Source of the DNA: an uncultured Pseudomonadales bacterium
GTDB taxonomy: Bacteria; Pseudomonadota; Gammaproteobacteria; Pseudomonadales; Azotimanducaceae
Length of the DNA: 45,457 nt
Assembly: GCA_947258825.1 (NCBI GenBank)
Contig: CAMYJX010000084.1
Location: 1 to 45,457, forward strand
Direction: 5' to 3'
The position numbers were made by a program, and so were the translations under genes. The notes beneath the pieces were generated by a model. That model saw only the letters and a list, made by a program, of their open reading frames with translations, ran no database searches and was not told where the DNA came from. Of this stretch, positions 25,858-34,408 are shown piece by piece. The stretch's first letter is position 1. The number at the start of each line of letters is the position of its first letter.

Positions 25858-27710
25858 AGACCAACACCCTGTATGGTGTCGCGCCAGACGGGGTTGCCCT
25901 GAACAGGGTCGCGCCGGCAGCGGTTTCCGAGTCTGAGCTGCAATCGTGGCAGGATGCCGTGACGGCGGCGGCCCTGCTGGCGATCGATCCCGGCGGGCTG
26001 GCTGGTGTCCTCGTCAGGGCCATGGCCGGACCCGTCAGGGACCGCTGGGTCCAGACCTTTCTAGACCTGCTGCCTGAGGGAACGCCGGTCGGGCGCGCGC
26101 ACCCCAACGTAGATGACGCGCGGCTGGTAGGTGGGCTGGATCTTGCCCGTACTCTGCAGACCGGGCGTCCTGAGCTGCAGACCGGGCTGCTTGCCGAGTC
26201 CCATGGCGGCGTGCTGATCATGAGCATGAGCGAGCGCCTGCCGGCGTCGATGGTGAGCGAGCTGTGTGGCGCTCTGGATAACGGTCAGGTCCTGCTGGAG
26301 CGGGAGGGATTTTCCCGCCGTCTGCCCGCCCGCTTCGGCGCCGTGATGCTGGATGAAGGGATGACCCCCGACGAAGGCTGCGCGCCCGCGCTCGCGGACA
26401 GGCTTGCGTTGCATGTCGATCTTGCTCCGATTCCCTGGAGCGCAACCGCTACCTGCCCATTCCGTGCTTCGGATGTGGCTGCTGCCCGTGACCGTCTGGC
26501 GGCGGTCGATCAGGGGGATGATCTTGCTGCAGCGCTGTGCCGGGCGGCTGCGGAATTGGGCGTGTCTTCTTTGCGTGCCGTTCTGCTGGCGCTGCGTGCC
26601 GCGCGCGCGGCGGCCGCGCTATTCGGTGCGGACGCGATAGCGCCCGTGCACGCGCAGGTCGCCGCCCGCCTGGTGCTCGGCCCGCGAGCCCGTCAGACGC
26701 CACCCCAGCCCGCGCCGGCCGGGCAGCAACAGCAGCCGGATGGTCCCGATCAAGGCGACGGTCCTGCCGAATCGGACGTGGCTGATGAGCAGCCCGCGCC
26801 GGATCTCGATGACCTGACCGAATTGCTGGTTCACGCTGCTCGGGCCACGCTGCCCGAGGACCCCTTCGCCGCGGCTCGCCGGCCGCGCCTGCTGCGCGGG
26901 TCTGCAGGCGGGGCCCGTGGCGGCAGGGTTGGCCCGGTGCAGCGGCAAGGGCGGAGAGGTCGTCAGGCTGGGAGCCTGCCCGGCGCGCTTCGCAGCGGCG
27001 ATCGTCTCGATCTGCTGGCGACCCTGCGGGCAGCCGCGCCCTGGCAGCGCCTGCGTCGGAACCAGGACGAGGGAGTTGGCGACGGGCTGCGTGTGCGGGC
27101 CGAGGATCTGAGGATCAAACGTTACCAGCAGCGGGCGGCTACCGTGACTATCTTTGTCGTGGATGCATCGGGCTCTGCGGCGATGCAGCGGCTGGCAGAG
27201 GCCAAGGGCGCGGTAGAGCTGTTGCTGGCGGACTGCTATGTGCGCCGCGACGAAGTCGCGCTGATCGCCTTTCGCGGTCGTGGCGCCGAGCTGCTGCTGC
27301 CGCCAACCCGCTCTCTGGTGCGGGCCAAGCGCAACCTCGCGCGACTGGTCGGCGGCGGAGCGACACCGCTTGCGGCCGGTATCGCCGGCGCGGCGGAGCT
27401 TGCCGGGCAGGTGCTACGGCGCGGTTCGGTGCCCTTTGTGGTGCTCCTGACCGACGCCAGGCCGAACGTGACCTTGAGCGGCGAAGCCGATCGTCGGGTC
27501 GCAGCGCACGAGGCGCTGGCCGAGGGCAGGCGTCTGCGGGCGCTGGACATCGGGGTTGTCCTCATCGATACCTCGCCGCGGGGCCAGGCGTTTGCTGGTG
27601 AGCTTGCCGATGCCATGAACGGTGGGTATCAGCGCTTGCCGTTTGCGGATGCCAGGCATCTGTCGCGGCAGATTCAGGCCCTGACTGGAGACCGGAATCG
27701 TGTTCGCTAG
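25854..27710 (+). CDS. bchD: BchD, magnesium chelatase subunit D
   Basis: A 618-residue protein with an N-terminal AAA-like domain lacking a clear Walker A (as usual for BchD), a proline/glutamine/acidic linker at about residues 280-325, and a C-terminal von Willebrand A domain. The latter has the metal-binding motif FVVDASGSAAMQRLAEAKGA (DxSxS). It is the platform that couples the BchI ring to BchH. The start overlaps bchI by four bases, and its end overlaps the start of bchO by 11 bases. Confidence 0.95.
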   Translation: MKTNTLYGVAPDGVALNRVAPAAVSESELQSWQDAVTAAALLAIDPGGLAGVLVRAMAGPVRDRWVQTFLDLLPEGTPVGRAHPNVDDARLVGGLDLARTLQTGRPELQTGLLAESHGGVLIMSMSERLPASMVSELCGALDNGQVLLEREGFSRRLPARFGAVMLDEGMTPDEGCAPALADRLALHVDLAPIPWSATATCPFRASDVAAARDRLAAVDQGDDLAAALCRAAAELGVSSLRAVLLALRAARAAAALFGADAIAPVHAQVAARLVLGPRARQTPPQPAPAGQQQQPDGPDQGDGPAESDVADEQPAPDLDDLTELLVHAARATLPEDPFAAARRPRLLRGSAGGARGGRVGPVQRQGRRGRQAGSLPGALRSGDRLDLLATLRAAAPWQRLRRNQDEGVGDGLRVRAEDLRIKRYQQRAATVTIFVVDASGSAAMQRLAEAKGAVELLLADCYVRRDEVALIAFRGRGAELLLPPTRSLVRAKRNLARLVGGGATPLAAGIAGAAELAGQVLRRGSVPFVVLLTDARPNVTLSGEADRRVAAHEALAEGRRLRALDIGVVLIDTSPRGQAFAGELADAMNGGYQRLPFADARHLSRQIQALTGDRNRVR

Positions 27711-28710
27711 CGCTGGGGAGGATTCGCGCAGGGGAGCGTCAGCCGGGCCTGCTCTGCCTGGCGCGGCTGCCGATGACTCGCCTTTTGGCTGGCCCGCAGA
27801 CTCCTGCGTTGCAGCTGCGCTTCCTGCAGACTGGCCGCATCGAGCCTGCAGCCGCATGGTGCGGGCTGGCGGTCTCGAGCTGCACGTTCAGCTCATGGGT
27901 CGGGGTCCGCTCCTGCTGTGCCTGCACGGTAGCGGCGCATCGACCCACACCTGGCGCGGCCTTGCACCGCTTCTGGCTGACCGCTTTACGCTGCTGGCGC
28001 TGGATCTCCCCGGGCACGGCTACAGCGCCGCGCCGGGTCGGGGGCGCTTCGGCATGGAGGCCATGGCGGACGTGATCTTGGACCTGCTGGCCCGCCTCGA
28101 GCTGTGTCCCGAGCTGGCGATCGGACATTCCGCGGGCGCCGCGCTGGCTTGCCGGCTGTCCCTCGATGGGGCGCTGCCGTTGAGGGGCATCGTTGCCATC
28201 AACCCGGCGCTGCGGGCGCCGCGCGGGCTGCAGGGGCTGCTGTTCACGACGGCGGCGCGTGGTTTGGTGGCGACGCCTCTAGTGGCCGGTCTGGTGGCTG
28301 GCCGGGCGCGCAGGCGCGGCGCCATCGAACGGCTGCTGCGGAGCATTGGCAGCCGGATCGATGCGGACGGGCTGCAGCAGTATCGGCATCTCTTCAGTAA
28401 TCCACGCCATGTGGCCTCCGTCATAGCAATGATGTCGGAATGGGACCTGCATCGCCTGGAGCCCCGTCTGAGTCTGCTCCGACCGCCGATGCTGATCCTG
28501 TCCGGCGCCCGGGACGGTGCCGTGCCACCCACCGACATCCGCTACCTGCGCCGACGCCTGCCCGATGTCCAAATCCTGGAGCTCGAAGCGGTGGGGCACC
28601 TGGCGCACGAAGAGATGCCGGTCCGGGTTGCCGAAGAGATCGACCGTTGGATCGGTTCGCTGCAGGGCGGCTCGGCGGCTGCGGCGACCGTGGGAGGGCC
28701 TGTGTCATGA
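27700..28710 (+). CDS. bchO: BchO, alpha/beta-hydrolase of the magnesium chelatase operon
   Basis: A 336-residue alpha/beta-hydrolase. The oxyanion region is LLCLHGSGASTHTW, the nucleophile elbow is IGHSAGAALA, and the C-terminal His lies in LEAVGHLAHEE. BchO is regularly found next to bchID in purple bacteria and is thought to assist magnesium chelation, although its reaction is not settled. A GTG at 27700 preceded by CTGGAG gives about 50 extra N-terminal residues compared with the core fold, which begins near MVRAGGLELHVQ. A later start at that ATG (27856) is possible. Confidence 0.88.
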   Translation: MFASAGEDSRRGASAGPALPGAAADDSPFGWPADSCVAAALPADWPHRACSRMVRAGGLELHVQLMGRGPLLLCLHGSGASTHTWRGLAPLLADRFTLLALDLPGHGYSAAPGRGRFGMEAMADVILDLLARLELCPELAIGHSAGAALACRLSLDGALPLRGIVAINPALRAPRGLQGLLFTTAARGLVATPLVAGLVAGRARRRGAIERLLRSIGSRIDADGLQQYRHLFSNPRHVASVIAMMSEWDLHRLEPRLSLLRPPMLILSGARDGAVPPTDIRYLRRRLPDVQILELEAVGHLAHEEMPVRVAEEIDRWIGSLQGGSAAAATVGGPVS

Positions 28711-30002
28711 ATCTGCCTGCGGAACACGCCCTGCGAGAGGTGCTGAACGACGAGATACACGCCCGACCGCCGGAGGCCATGAGGGCCCCGCTGTCGATCT
28801 CATATCTGGTGATGTTGTCGCCGCCCACGGCGGTGGAGCAGGAGCGGGCCTACGTTGAGACGCTTGTCGGGGAACTGGCCGGGGCCAGCGACATCCCGCC
28901 GCTCAACGCGAGCAACAACCTCTACAGCATTGAGTTGCCCACCTGTCATTTTAAAGTTGAATGGCACACGGAGTTCACCCGCTACACGATCACGGTCGAG
29001 GGTGGGCGCAAGGGGTGGGAGCCCGGCAGCGCGCTGGCCGCGCTGCCGCCCGGCTGGATAGGCGGTCTTCCCGGCGAGCTGGTCTACGCTACGCACTGCA
29101 GCGTGCTGCCGGCGCAGGCGGGCGTGGATGAGCTGGCCATGGCGCGGGCATATTTCGGCGACTCCTATGTTGGCGCAGGCGTCTCCGGCGGCGCGGCTAC
29201 CGCGTATACGGATTTCGAGCTGCAAACCGATCGCTTCAATCTGTTTCTCGTCTTCGCCCATGGCACTAACGCGCAGCAGCTTGGCCGCATCGTGCAGCGG
29301 TTGCTGGAAATCAATACCTACTGGATACTCGCACTGCTCGCGTTGCCGGCAGCGCGTGAACTCGGCCCCGCGCTCAGCGCGCAGGAGGAACGTCTGCAGC
29401 AGGTCAGCAGATCTCTGGCGCTGGGCAAGTCCAGTCGCGACGACCCCATGCTGCTGCGCGCGCTGACCGACCTCGAGGCCGAGGTCGGCAATCAGGCGAC
29501 CGAGCACGCCTATCGATTCAGCGCTTCTCGTGCCTATTACGCGCTGGTTACGCAGCGCGTGCACGATCTGCGTGAGACGCGCATTCCGCACCTGCAGACG
29601 TTTGCCGAGTTCACTGACCGACGCCTTGCACCGGCCATGGCCACCTGTCAGAACGTCGAGGCGCGCCAGGCTGCGCTGGTGGAGGGTGCGTCCCGTGCCA
29701 CTCGGCTGCTCGCGACCCGGGTGAGCGTCAATCAGGAGCTGCAGAATCAGGCCTTGCTGGCGTCGATGGACAGCCGGGCCCGTTTGCAGCTGCGTCTTCA
29801 GCAGACGGTTGAGGGACTGTCTGTCGCTGCCATCACCTATTACGTGGCCGGTCTGGTGAGCTACGTCGCGTCGGGCTTCGATGACGCTGGCTATCCCGTC
29901 GATGCGACCCTGGTTACGGCGCTCAGCGTTCCACTGGTGCTGGTGACGGTTGCCCTCGGCGTGCGCCACGTGCGCATGCGGGTGGCCGGTGGTGATGAGT
30001 GA
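28707..30002 (+). CDS. DUF3422-family membrane protein
   Basis: A 431-residue protein matching the DUF3422 family: it begins with the typical NDEIHARPPEAMRAPLSISYL, has RYTITVEGG and a central AYFGDSYVGAGVSGGAATAYTDF block (split here after 20 residues as AYFGDSYVGAG and GGAATAYTDF). Two C-terminal membrane helices follow at about residues 365-420. The family has no established function. Its ATG overlaps the bchO stop (ATGA), so it belongs to the same operon, and crtB follows 35 bp later. That tight linkage argues for a role in pigment synthesis or its membrane organisation, which is inference. Confidence 0.87.
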   Translation: MNLPAEHALREVLNDEIHARPPEAMRAPLSISYLVMLSPPTAVEQERAYVETLVGELAGASDIPPLNASNNLYSIELPTCHFKVEWHTEFTRYTITVEGGRKGWEPGSALAALPPGWIGGLPGELVYATHCSVLPAQAGVDELAMARAYFGDSYVGAGVSGGAATAYTDFELQTDRFNLFLVFAHGTNAQQLGRIVQRLLEINTYWILALLALPAARELGPALSAQEERLQQVSRSLALGKSSRDDPMLLRALTDLEAEVGNQATEHAYRFSASRAYYALVTQRVHDLRETRIPHLQTFAEFTDRRLAPAMATCQNVEARQAALVEGASRATRLLATRVSVNQELQNQALLASMDSRARLQLRLQQTVEGLSVAAITYYVAGLVSYVASGFDDAGYPVDATLVTALSVPLVLVTVALGVRHVRMRVAGGDE

Positions 30003-30037
30003 GGGCGACGCAGCTGCATGACGCACGGGGATGATAA

Positions 30038-31075
30038 ATGACGGCACCCACGGCTCTACCTTTGCACCGGGCGCGCGTGATACCGTCGAGAGAGATGGCT
30101 TCCGCGAATATCTCTCGAGTCGATCTGCAGGCCTGTCAGGCGCGCCTGGCGGGCGGCTCGCGCAGTTTCCTGCTGGCGTCCCGGTTGCTGCCAGCGAGGG
30201 TCGCTGAGTCGGCAACCGTGTTCTATGCGTTCTGCCGGGTGGCCGATGATGCCATCGACGACGCCCGCGGCGACGCGCGGACGGCTGCCCGGTTGCGCCG
30301 GCGTCTCGAGGCGATCTATCGAGGTGCCCCTGAGGATCATCCCGAGGACAGGGCGCTGGCCGTGGTCCAGTGGGATGCGGACGGTCGTCGCTATGCCACG
30401 CTGGGCGAGCTGGAGGATTACGGGGCCCGGGTCGCCGGCAGCGTTGGCGCCGTCATGGCCCTGTTCATGGGCGAGCGCAGGCCAAGGCAGCTGGCGCGAG
30501 CGTGCGAGCTTGGGGTCGCCATGCAGCTGACGAACATCTGTCGCGATGTTGCCGAGGACGCGGCCATAGGCCGGCTCTACCTGCCGGAAGATGCGCTGCG
30601 CCGCGCCGGTATCGATCCGGCGGGCTGGCTGAAGTCGCCGCAGCCCGGACCGCAGCTGAATTCGGTCGTGGCGCTTGTGCTGGCACGCGCGGAGGCGCTT
30701 TACCGCCAGGCGGGGCAGGGTATCCGCCGGCTGCCTCGACGCGTGCGCCCAGGCATCACCGCGGCGGCCCTCCTGTACGAGGCCATCGGCGGCGCGCTGG
30801 AGTCCCAGGGTGCCGATCCGTTCCGCGGTCGCGCGCGGGTTCCCCGTTGGCGGCAGTCGGCGTTGCTGATACGCAGCCTCCTGCCGCTGCCGAACGATCG
30901 TCAGACCTGGTTGCGGCCGCCGATTGCGGCGGTGCAGTTTCTGGTCGATGAGGCAGTAGCCGCCGACCCCACACCTCCGGTCACCCCGTCGTCCACTCGT
31001 CTGGAACTGCTCATCGACCTCTTCATCCGGTTGGAGGAAAGGTCCGGCGCGCTGCGGCGCGACGGCGAGCATTGA
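30038..31075 (+). CDS. crtB: CrtB, phytoene synthase
   Basis: A 345-residue squalene/phytoene synthase. The two aspartate-rich motifs are AFCRVADDAIDD (about residues 65-76) and the stretch QLTNICRDVAEDAAIGRLYL (about 164-183), which bind the magnesium-diphosphate groups. It joins two GGPP molecules into phytoene at the membrane face. The ATG at 30038 follows GGGGAT; an in-frame ATG at 30095 is possible and would shorten a poorly conserved leader. It is last in the bchI operon, and its 3' end overlaps crtC on the other strand by 53 bp. Confidence 0.93.
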   Translation: MTAPTALPLHRARVIPSREMASANISRVDLQACQARLAGGSRSFLLASRLLPARVAESATVFYAFCRVADDAIDDARGDARTAARLRRRLEAIYRGAPEDHPEDRALAVVQWDADGRRYATLGELEDYGARVAGSVGAVMALFMGERRPRQLARACELGVAMQLTNICRDVAEDAAIGRLYLPEDALRRAGIDPAGWLKSPQPGPQLNSVVALVLARAEALYRQAGQGIRRLPRRVRPGITAAALLYEAIGGALESQGADPFRGRARVPRWRQSALLIRSLLPLPNDRQTWLRPPIAAVQFLVDEAVAADPTPPVTPSSTRLELLIDLFIRLEERSGALRRDGEH

Positions 31076-32087
31076 GAGCCGGGCTGGGGCGTCCGCCGCG
31101 TCGCGGCATTCGGAATGGCAGCAGCAGCTGCACCCAACGGCTCGCGAACCGGTCAAGGTCGAGGGCTTCGTGCATCAGAAGGCTGTCCGTTCTGTCAGCG
31201 GAGCTCTGCTTCGCACGTAGCAGGGATCGGGCATAGAACGGTGTGTCCTCCAGCGTGCGAGCGACCTCAGCGTGGCCCTTGTCGGCGCGCACCGTCCGTC
31301 TTACGCGCCAGCCGGTGGGTGGCAGGCGGACGATCGAGCCGGGCGCCGTGGGTTTGAGCTCGCCGTGCTCCCCCGCCAGCGACAGCAGGGTGGTGGCACC
31401 ATCGCGGCAAAGCGCCTCGTACTGAATGTGGGTTCCGGCAGCGCCGTGCGAACGCGACCACCACCAGTAAGAGAAACCGTTTTCCAGCGGCTCCTCCCCG
31501 CGGTTCGCGTCGATGTAGGCGTCGCCCTGCCACTTCAGCGCTGGCGCCTCGAAGTCGACCTCGACCCGGCAGCTGGGGGCCAGCGGGTGCCAGAGATGGC
31601 GCCGTGCAGGATCGAGGTACCAGGCCGTAGCGTTCAGTGCTTGGGGTATCAGTCGTATGTGTCCTCGCAGGCGTCTTGGCCACGGCACCGTCAACTCGTC
31701 GATGTCGAGATGCAGCTCACCATTCCGCCAGATCAGCGAGCTCGGGCCGATCTGCAGGCTGTCCGCTCCTCTGCGCAACGCGTGCCTATTTCGCTCGGTC
31801 ATACTCCAGCGTTTGCCGTTGGGCAGGTACAGAATGGCATTGATGCTGACGTGATCCTCTGCGAGCGCTGGCGTTCCGGCACGCCGGCGGCTCGCGTAGT
31901 ACGGCGAAAATACGCTGCCGATGAAAGCGATGACGGTCAGCCCCTGCCGGCCATCGTCGCTCAGCGCGTCGACGTACCACCAAGCGTAGCCACCATCCGG
32001 CACGCTGCAGGAAAAATCAGGCTCGGCGTCAATCCGGCGAGCGGGCGCGCTTGCGTCGAGGTCGCCAGGAGGCGCTGCGTTTGGCAT
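31023..32087 (-). CDS. crtC: CrtC, acyclic carotenoid 1,2-hydratase
   Basis: A 354-residue cofactor-free hydratase that adds water across the terminal double bond of neurosporene or lycopene. Recognisable stretches are FSCSVPDGGYAWWYVDALSD near the N-terminus, FIGSVFSPYYA, and LENGFSYWWWSRSHG, all typical of CrtC. I chose the ATG at 32087 (MPNAAPPGDL): an upstream ATG at 32126 lies inside a PpsR-type operator and has no ribosome binding site. Divergent from crtE, with a shared control region. The end overlaps crtB by 53 bp. Confidence 0.93.
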   Translation of the reverse strand: MPNAAPPGDLDASAPARRIDAEPDFSCSVPDGGYAWWYVDALSDDGRQGLTVIAFIGSVFSPYYASRRRAGTPALAEDHVSINAILYLPNGKRWSMTERNRHALRRGADSLQIGPSSLIWRNGELHLDIDELTVPWPRRLRGHIRLIPQALNATAWYLDPARRHLWHPLAPSCRVEVDFEAPALKWQGDAYIDANRGEEPLENGFSYWWWSRSHGAAGTHIQYEALCRDGATTLLSLAGEHGELKPTAPGSIVRLPPTGWRVRRTVRADKGHAEVARTLEDTPFYARSLLRAKQSSADRTDSLLMHEALDLDRFASRWVQLLLPFRMPRRGGRPSPALNARRRAAARRTFPPTG

Positions 32088-32112
32088 GCTATGTTGACCT
32101 GGTTCGGCACAG

Positions 32113-32130
32113 TGTCTATTGTACATGACA
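32113..32130. promoter_or_regulatory. PpsR/CrtJ-type operator, crtC-crtE control region (site 1)
   Basis: TGTCTATTGTACATGACA is an exact match to TGT-N12-ACA, the pattern bound by the PpsR/CrtJ repressors of purple bacteria. On the crtC strand it contains TACAAT, a likely -10 element. Binding would thus block crtC transcription. Confidence 0.75.
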
Positions 32131-32137
32131 TTGCAGG

Positions 32138-32155
32138 TGACAACCTAGATTGACA
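32138..32155. promoter_or_regulatory. Second PpsR/CrtJ-like site overlapping the crtE -35
   Basis: TGACAACCTAGATTGACA has one mismatch to TGT-N12-ACA. It begins eight positions after the end of site 1 (seven bases between), the close spacing typical of cooperative PpsR site pairs. Its right half contains a perfect -35 hexamer TTGACA (32150-32155) pointing to crtE; the matching -10 is weak (TACAGC, 16-bp spacer). Confidence 0.65.
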
Positions 32156-32213
32156 CTTGCGGTTTGAACGTTACAGCCTGCAGCGGAGCCGGAGAAAAGA
32201 GCGGGGAGTGGCC

Positions 32214-33080
32214 ATGGATCTATCACGCAGGATCGAGCGGAGTCTCTCCAGGGCGCTGGCGCTTTCGTGCGACGGTGGCATGCCGCCTGGTCTGCGGCAG
32301 GCCGTTTGCGATGCCGTGTTCCCGGGAGGCGCGCGGATTCGGCCAAGGCTCTGTCTGGCGGTTGCCCTGGCCAACGGCGATCCCGCACCCGCGACGGCGG
32401 ACGCCGCGGCTGCCGCTATCGAGCTGCTGCACTGCGCGTCCTTGGTGCACGATGACATGCCCTGCTTCGACGACGCCGACGTGCGGCGCGGCAAACCTTC
32501 CGTGCATCGGGCCCACGGTGAACCCCTGGCGCTGTTGTGCGGCGACTCCCTCATCATTCGAGCCTTCGAAGCCCTTGCCACCGGCGCGACGGATCATCCG
32601 ACGGCGCTGGCGCCTCTGGTAGCCGAGCTGAGCCGGGCTGCCGGTATGGTTTCGGGCCTCTGTGCGGGCCAGGCTTGGGAGTGCGAGCCGAACGTGGAAT
32701 TGACCCAGTATCACCGGGCCAAGACCGGCGCGCTGTTCGTGGCTTCCGCCGTTGCGGGTGCCATCGCGGCCGGGGTCGCGCCAGAGCCCTGGCGCCTGCT
32801 CGGCGAGCGTCTCGGAGAGGCTTACCAGGTTGCTGACGACCTGCGCGACGCCCTGTCGACGCCGGAGGAGCTCGGCAAGCCGGTGGGTCGTGACGTGGCC
32901 CTCGATCGCCCAAGCGTCGTCCGCGAGCTGGGTTTGCCCTGCGCGGTGCGTCGGCTGCGCGACCTCATCGCCGAAGCGCTGGATGCCATCCCGGACTGTC
33001 CCGGCGCGATCGCGCTGCGCGCCCAGATCGAGGAGGAAGCTTCCCGATTGCTGCCTCGGCAGGCTCAGCGCGTCGCCTGA
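32214..33080 (+). CDS. crtE: CrtE, geranylgeranyl diphosphate synthase
   Basis: A 288-residue prenyl transferase. The first aspartate-rich motif is HDDMPCFDDADVRRG (about residues 80-94), the second is QVADDLRDA. It extends farnesyl diphosphate to GGPP, which supplies both the carotenoids and the bacteriochlorophyll tail. The ATG at 32214 is preceded by GGGGAG at five bases. It is the first gene of the crtEF-bchCXYZ-puf superoperon. Confidence 0.94.
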   Translation: MDLSRRIERSLSRALALSCDGGMPPGLRQAVCDAVFPGGARIRPRLCLAVALANGDPAPATADAAAAAIELLHCASLVHDDMPCFDDADVRRGKPSVHRAHGEPLALLCGDSLIIRAFEALATGATDHPTALAPLVAELSRAAGMVSGLCAGQAWECEPNVELTQYHRAKTGALFVASAVAGAIAAGVAPEPWRLLGERLGEAYQVADDLRDALSTPEELGKPVGRDVALDRPSVVRELGLPCAVRRLRDLIAEALDAIPDCPGAIALRAQIEEEASRLLPRQAQRVA

Positions 33081-33134
33081 CGCCGCGCTCGCCATCCTTC
33101 GGCGTTTTCGATCCTTCCCGTGCAGGGTTCATCG

Positions 33135-34338
33135 ATGCTGATTTCACGGATCGAGCGGCTCACCCTGCGGATACGCCAGGCGCTGGTGACATGGGTCGCG
33201 GGGTCCCGCTTTCAGCAACGGGCGGCAGCTTCCCTGCTGACCCGCCCCGTAGCCCGGCGTGAAGCCCGCAAGCTGTTCGATCTGGCGGCGGGCTTCGTCT
33301 ACTCGCAGGTGCTGGCCGGCTGCGTCCGCTCGGGTCTGCTGGAGCGACTGCTCGAGGGCCCGGCGTCTGTAAAGGATCTGGCCGCAGCCCTTAATCTGCC
33401 TGAAGAGCGCCTGGGGCGTCTGCTGGATGCCGCCGCTGCTGGATGCCGCCGCGGCGTTGCAGTTGGTGCACCATAGAGCTGGCGTGGTGCAGCTGGGCCT
33501 GTCCGGTGCGTCGCTGCTCGGCAACCCCGGGGTCCTGGCCATGATCCGGCACAACCAGTCGCTTTACGACGATCTGCGCGATCCGCTGGTGCTGCTTGGT
33601 ACGCCGGGACAGCCGAGCCCTGCCACTGTGCTCGGCCGTTTCTGGTCCTATGCGCAGCCGGGTGCAGTGGTCGATAGCACTGTCGCCGCGTCGCCTGAAG
33701 CTGCCGATGCAAGCGCCGGCGGGCCGGACGAGGCTGCCGGGGTGGCCGACTATGCGTCTCTGATGAGTCGGTCGCAGGCCTTCATCGCAGCTCAAATTCT
33801 CGCTGCCTTCCGTTTCAGCGATTGCCGGCACGTGCTCGACGTCGGCGGAGGCGAGGGCGTGTTCGCCGAGGCGGTGGCGCGTCAATACCCGCATCTGTCG
33901 CTGGTTGTGTTCGACCTGCCGGAAGTTGCCGAGAGGGCGCGGCACCGGATCGAAGCCGAGCAGCTCGGCGGGCAGATCAGCACCGTGGCGGGCAACTTTC
34001 TCACCGACGCACTACCGGCAGGAGCGGACCTGGTGACCCTGGTGCGCGTGCTGCACGACCATGATGAGCCGGCTGCGCTGCAGATCCTGGACCGTGTTCG
34101 CGAAGCGCTCCCTCTCGGAGGCCGAATCCTCGTTGCCGAGCCCATGGCGTCGGGCAGCGCCACCCGCGGCGTCGAAGCCTATTTCGCCTGCTACTTCCTG
34201 GCCATGGGGCAGGGGCGGCTGCGCACGCCGGCAGAGATCACCCGACTGCTCGAACAATCGGGGTTCGAGCAGCAGCGGCAGCTGCGAACGAATCTGCCGC
34301 TGCTGACCGGGGCCGTGACGGCGCGCCGGGCGGCCTGA
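33135..34338 (+). pseudogene. crtF: CrtF, hydroxyneurosporene O-methyltransferase, disrupted by a 16-bp tandem duplication
   Basis: The N-terminal part (MLISRIERL to about RLLDAAAA) runs into a stop at 33476 after a frameshift at 33436; the C-terminal part continues in another frame to 34338. It contains the SAM-binding motif VLDVGGGEGVFAEAV and the family block LGNPGVLAMIRHNQSLYDDL. Removing one copy of the 16-bp repeat (33420-33451) restores a single frame of 395 residues, the normal CrtF length, with RLLDAAAALQLV across the join. CrtF methylates the 1-hydroxyl of hydroxylated carotenoids. Start chosen for AGGG eight bases upstream. As written, CrtF would be a truncated 113-residue protein. 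Confidence 0.9.
33420..33451. repeat. Perfect 16-bp tandem duplication inside crtF
   Basis: CTGCTGGATGCCGCCG occurs twice in a row (33420-33435 and 33436-33451). Because 16 is not a multiple of three, it shifts the crtF frame. It may be a real slippage event, a phase-variable site or an assembly artefact. Confidence 0.95.
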
Positions 34339-34360
34339 TTTCCAGCCGGCGCGCGGTTGG

Positions 34361-34378
34361 TGTTAATTTAGGTTGACA
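34361..34378. promoter_or_regulatory. PpsR/CrtJ-type operator upstream of bchC
   Basis: TGTTAATTTAGGTTGACA is an exact TGT-N12-ACA match. Its right end contains the bchC -35 hexamer TTGACA, so repressor binding would exclude RNA polymerase. bchC is a known PpsR/CrtJ target in other purple bacteria. Confidence 0.8.
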
Positions 34379-34400
34379 CCAAAAGTAGTAAGCATAAACT
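34373..34400 (+). promoter_or_regulatory. bchC promoter, possibly giving a leaderless transcript
   Basis: Perfect -35 TTGACA (34373-34378), 16-bp spacer, -10 TAAACT (34395-34400). Transcription would start about 34406-34408, directly at the bchC ATG (34409). No Shine-Dalgarno sequence lies before this ATG. Confidence 0.6.
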
Positions 34401-34408
34401 GACACATT

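Noticed and set aside
32088..32126. Upstream ATG for crtC at 32126
   Set aside because: It lies inside a PpsR-type operator and the likely promoter -10; the extra residues do not look like CrtC.
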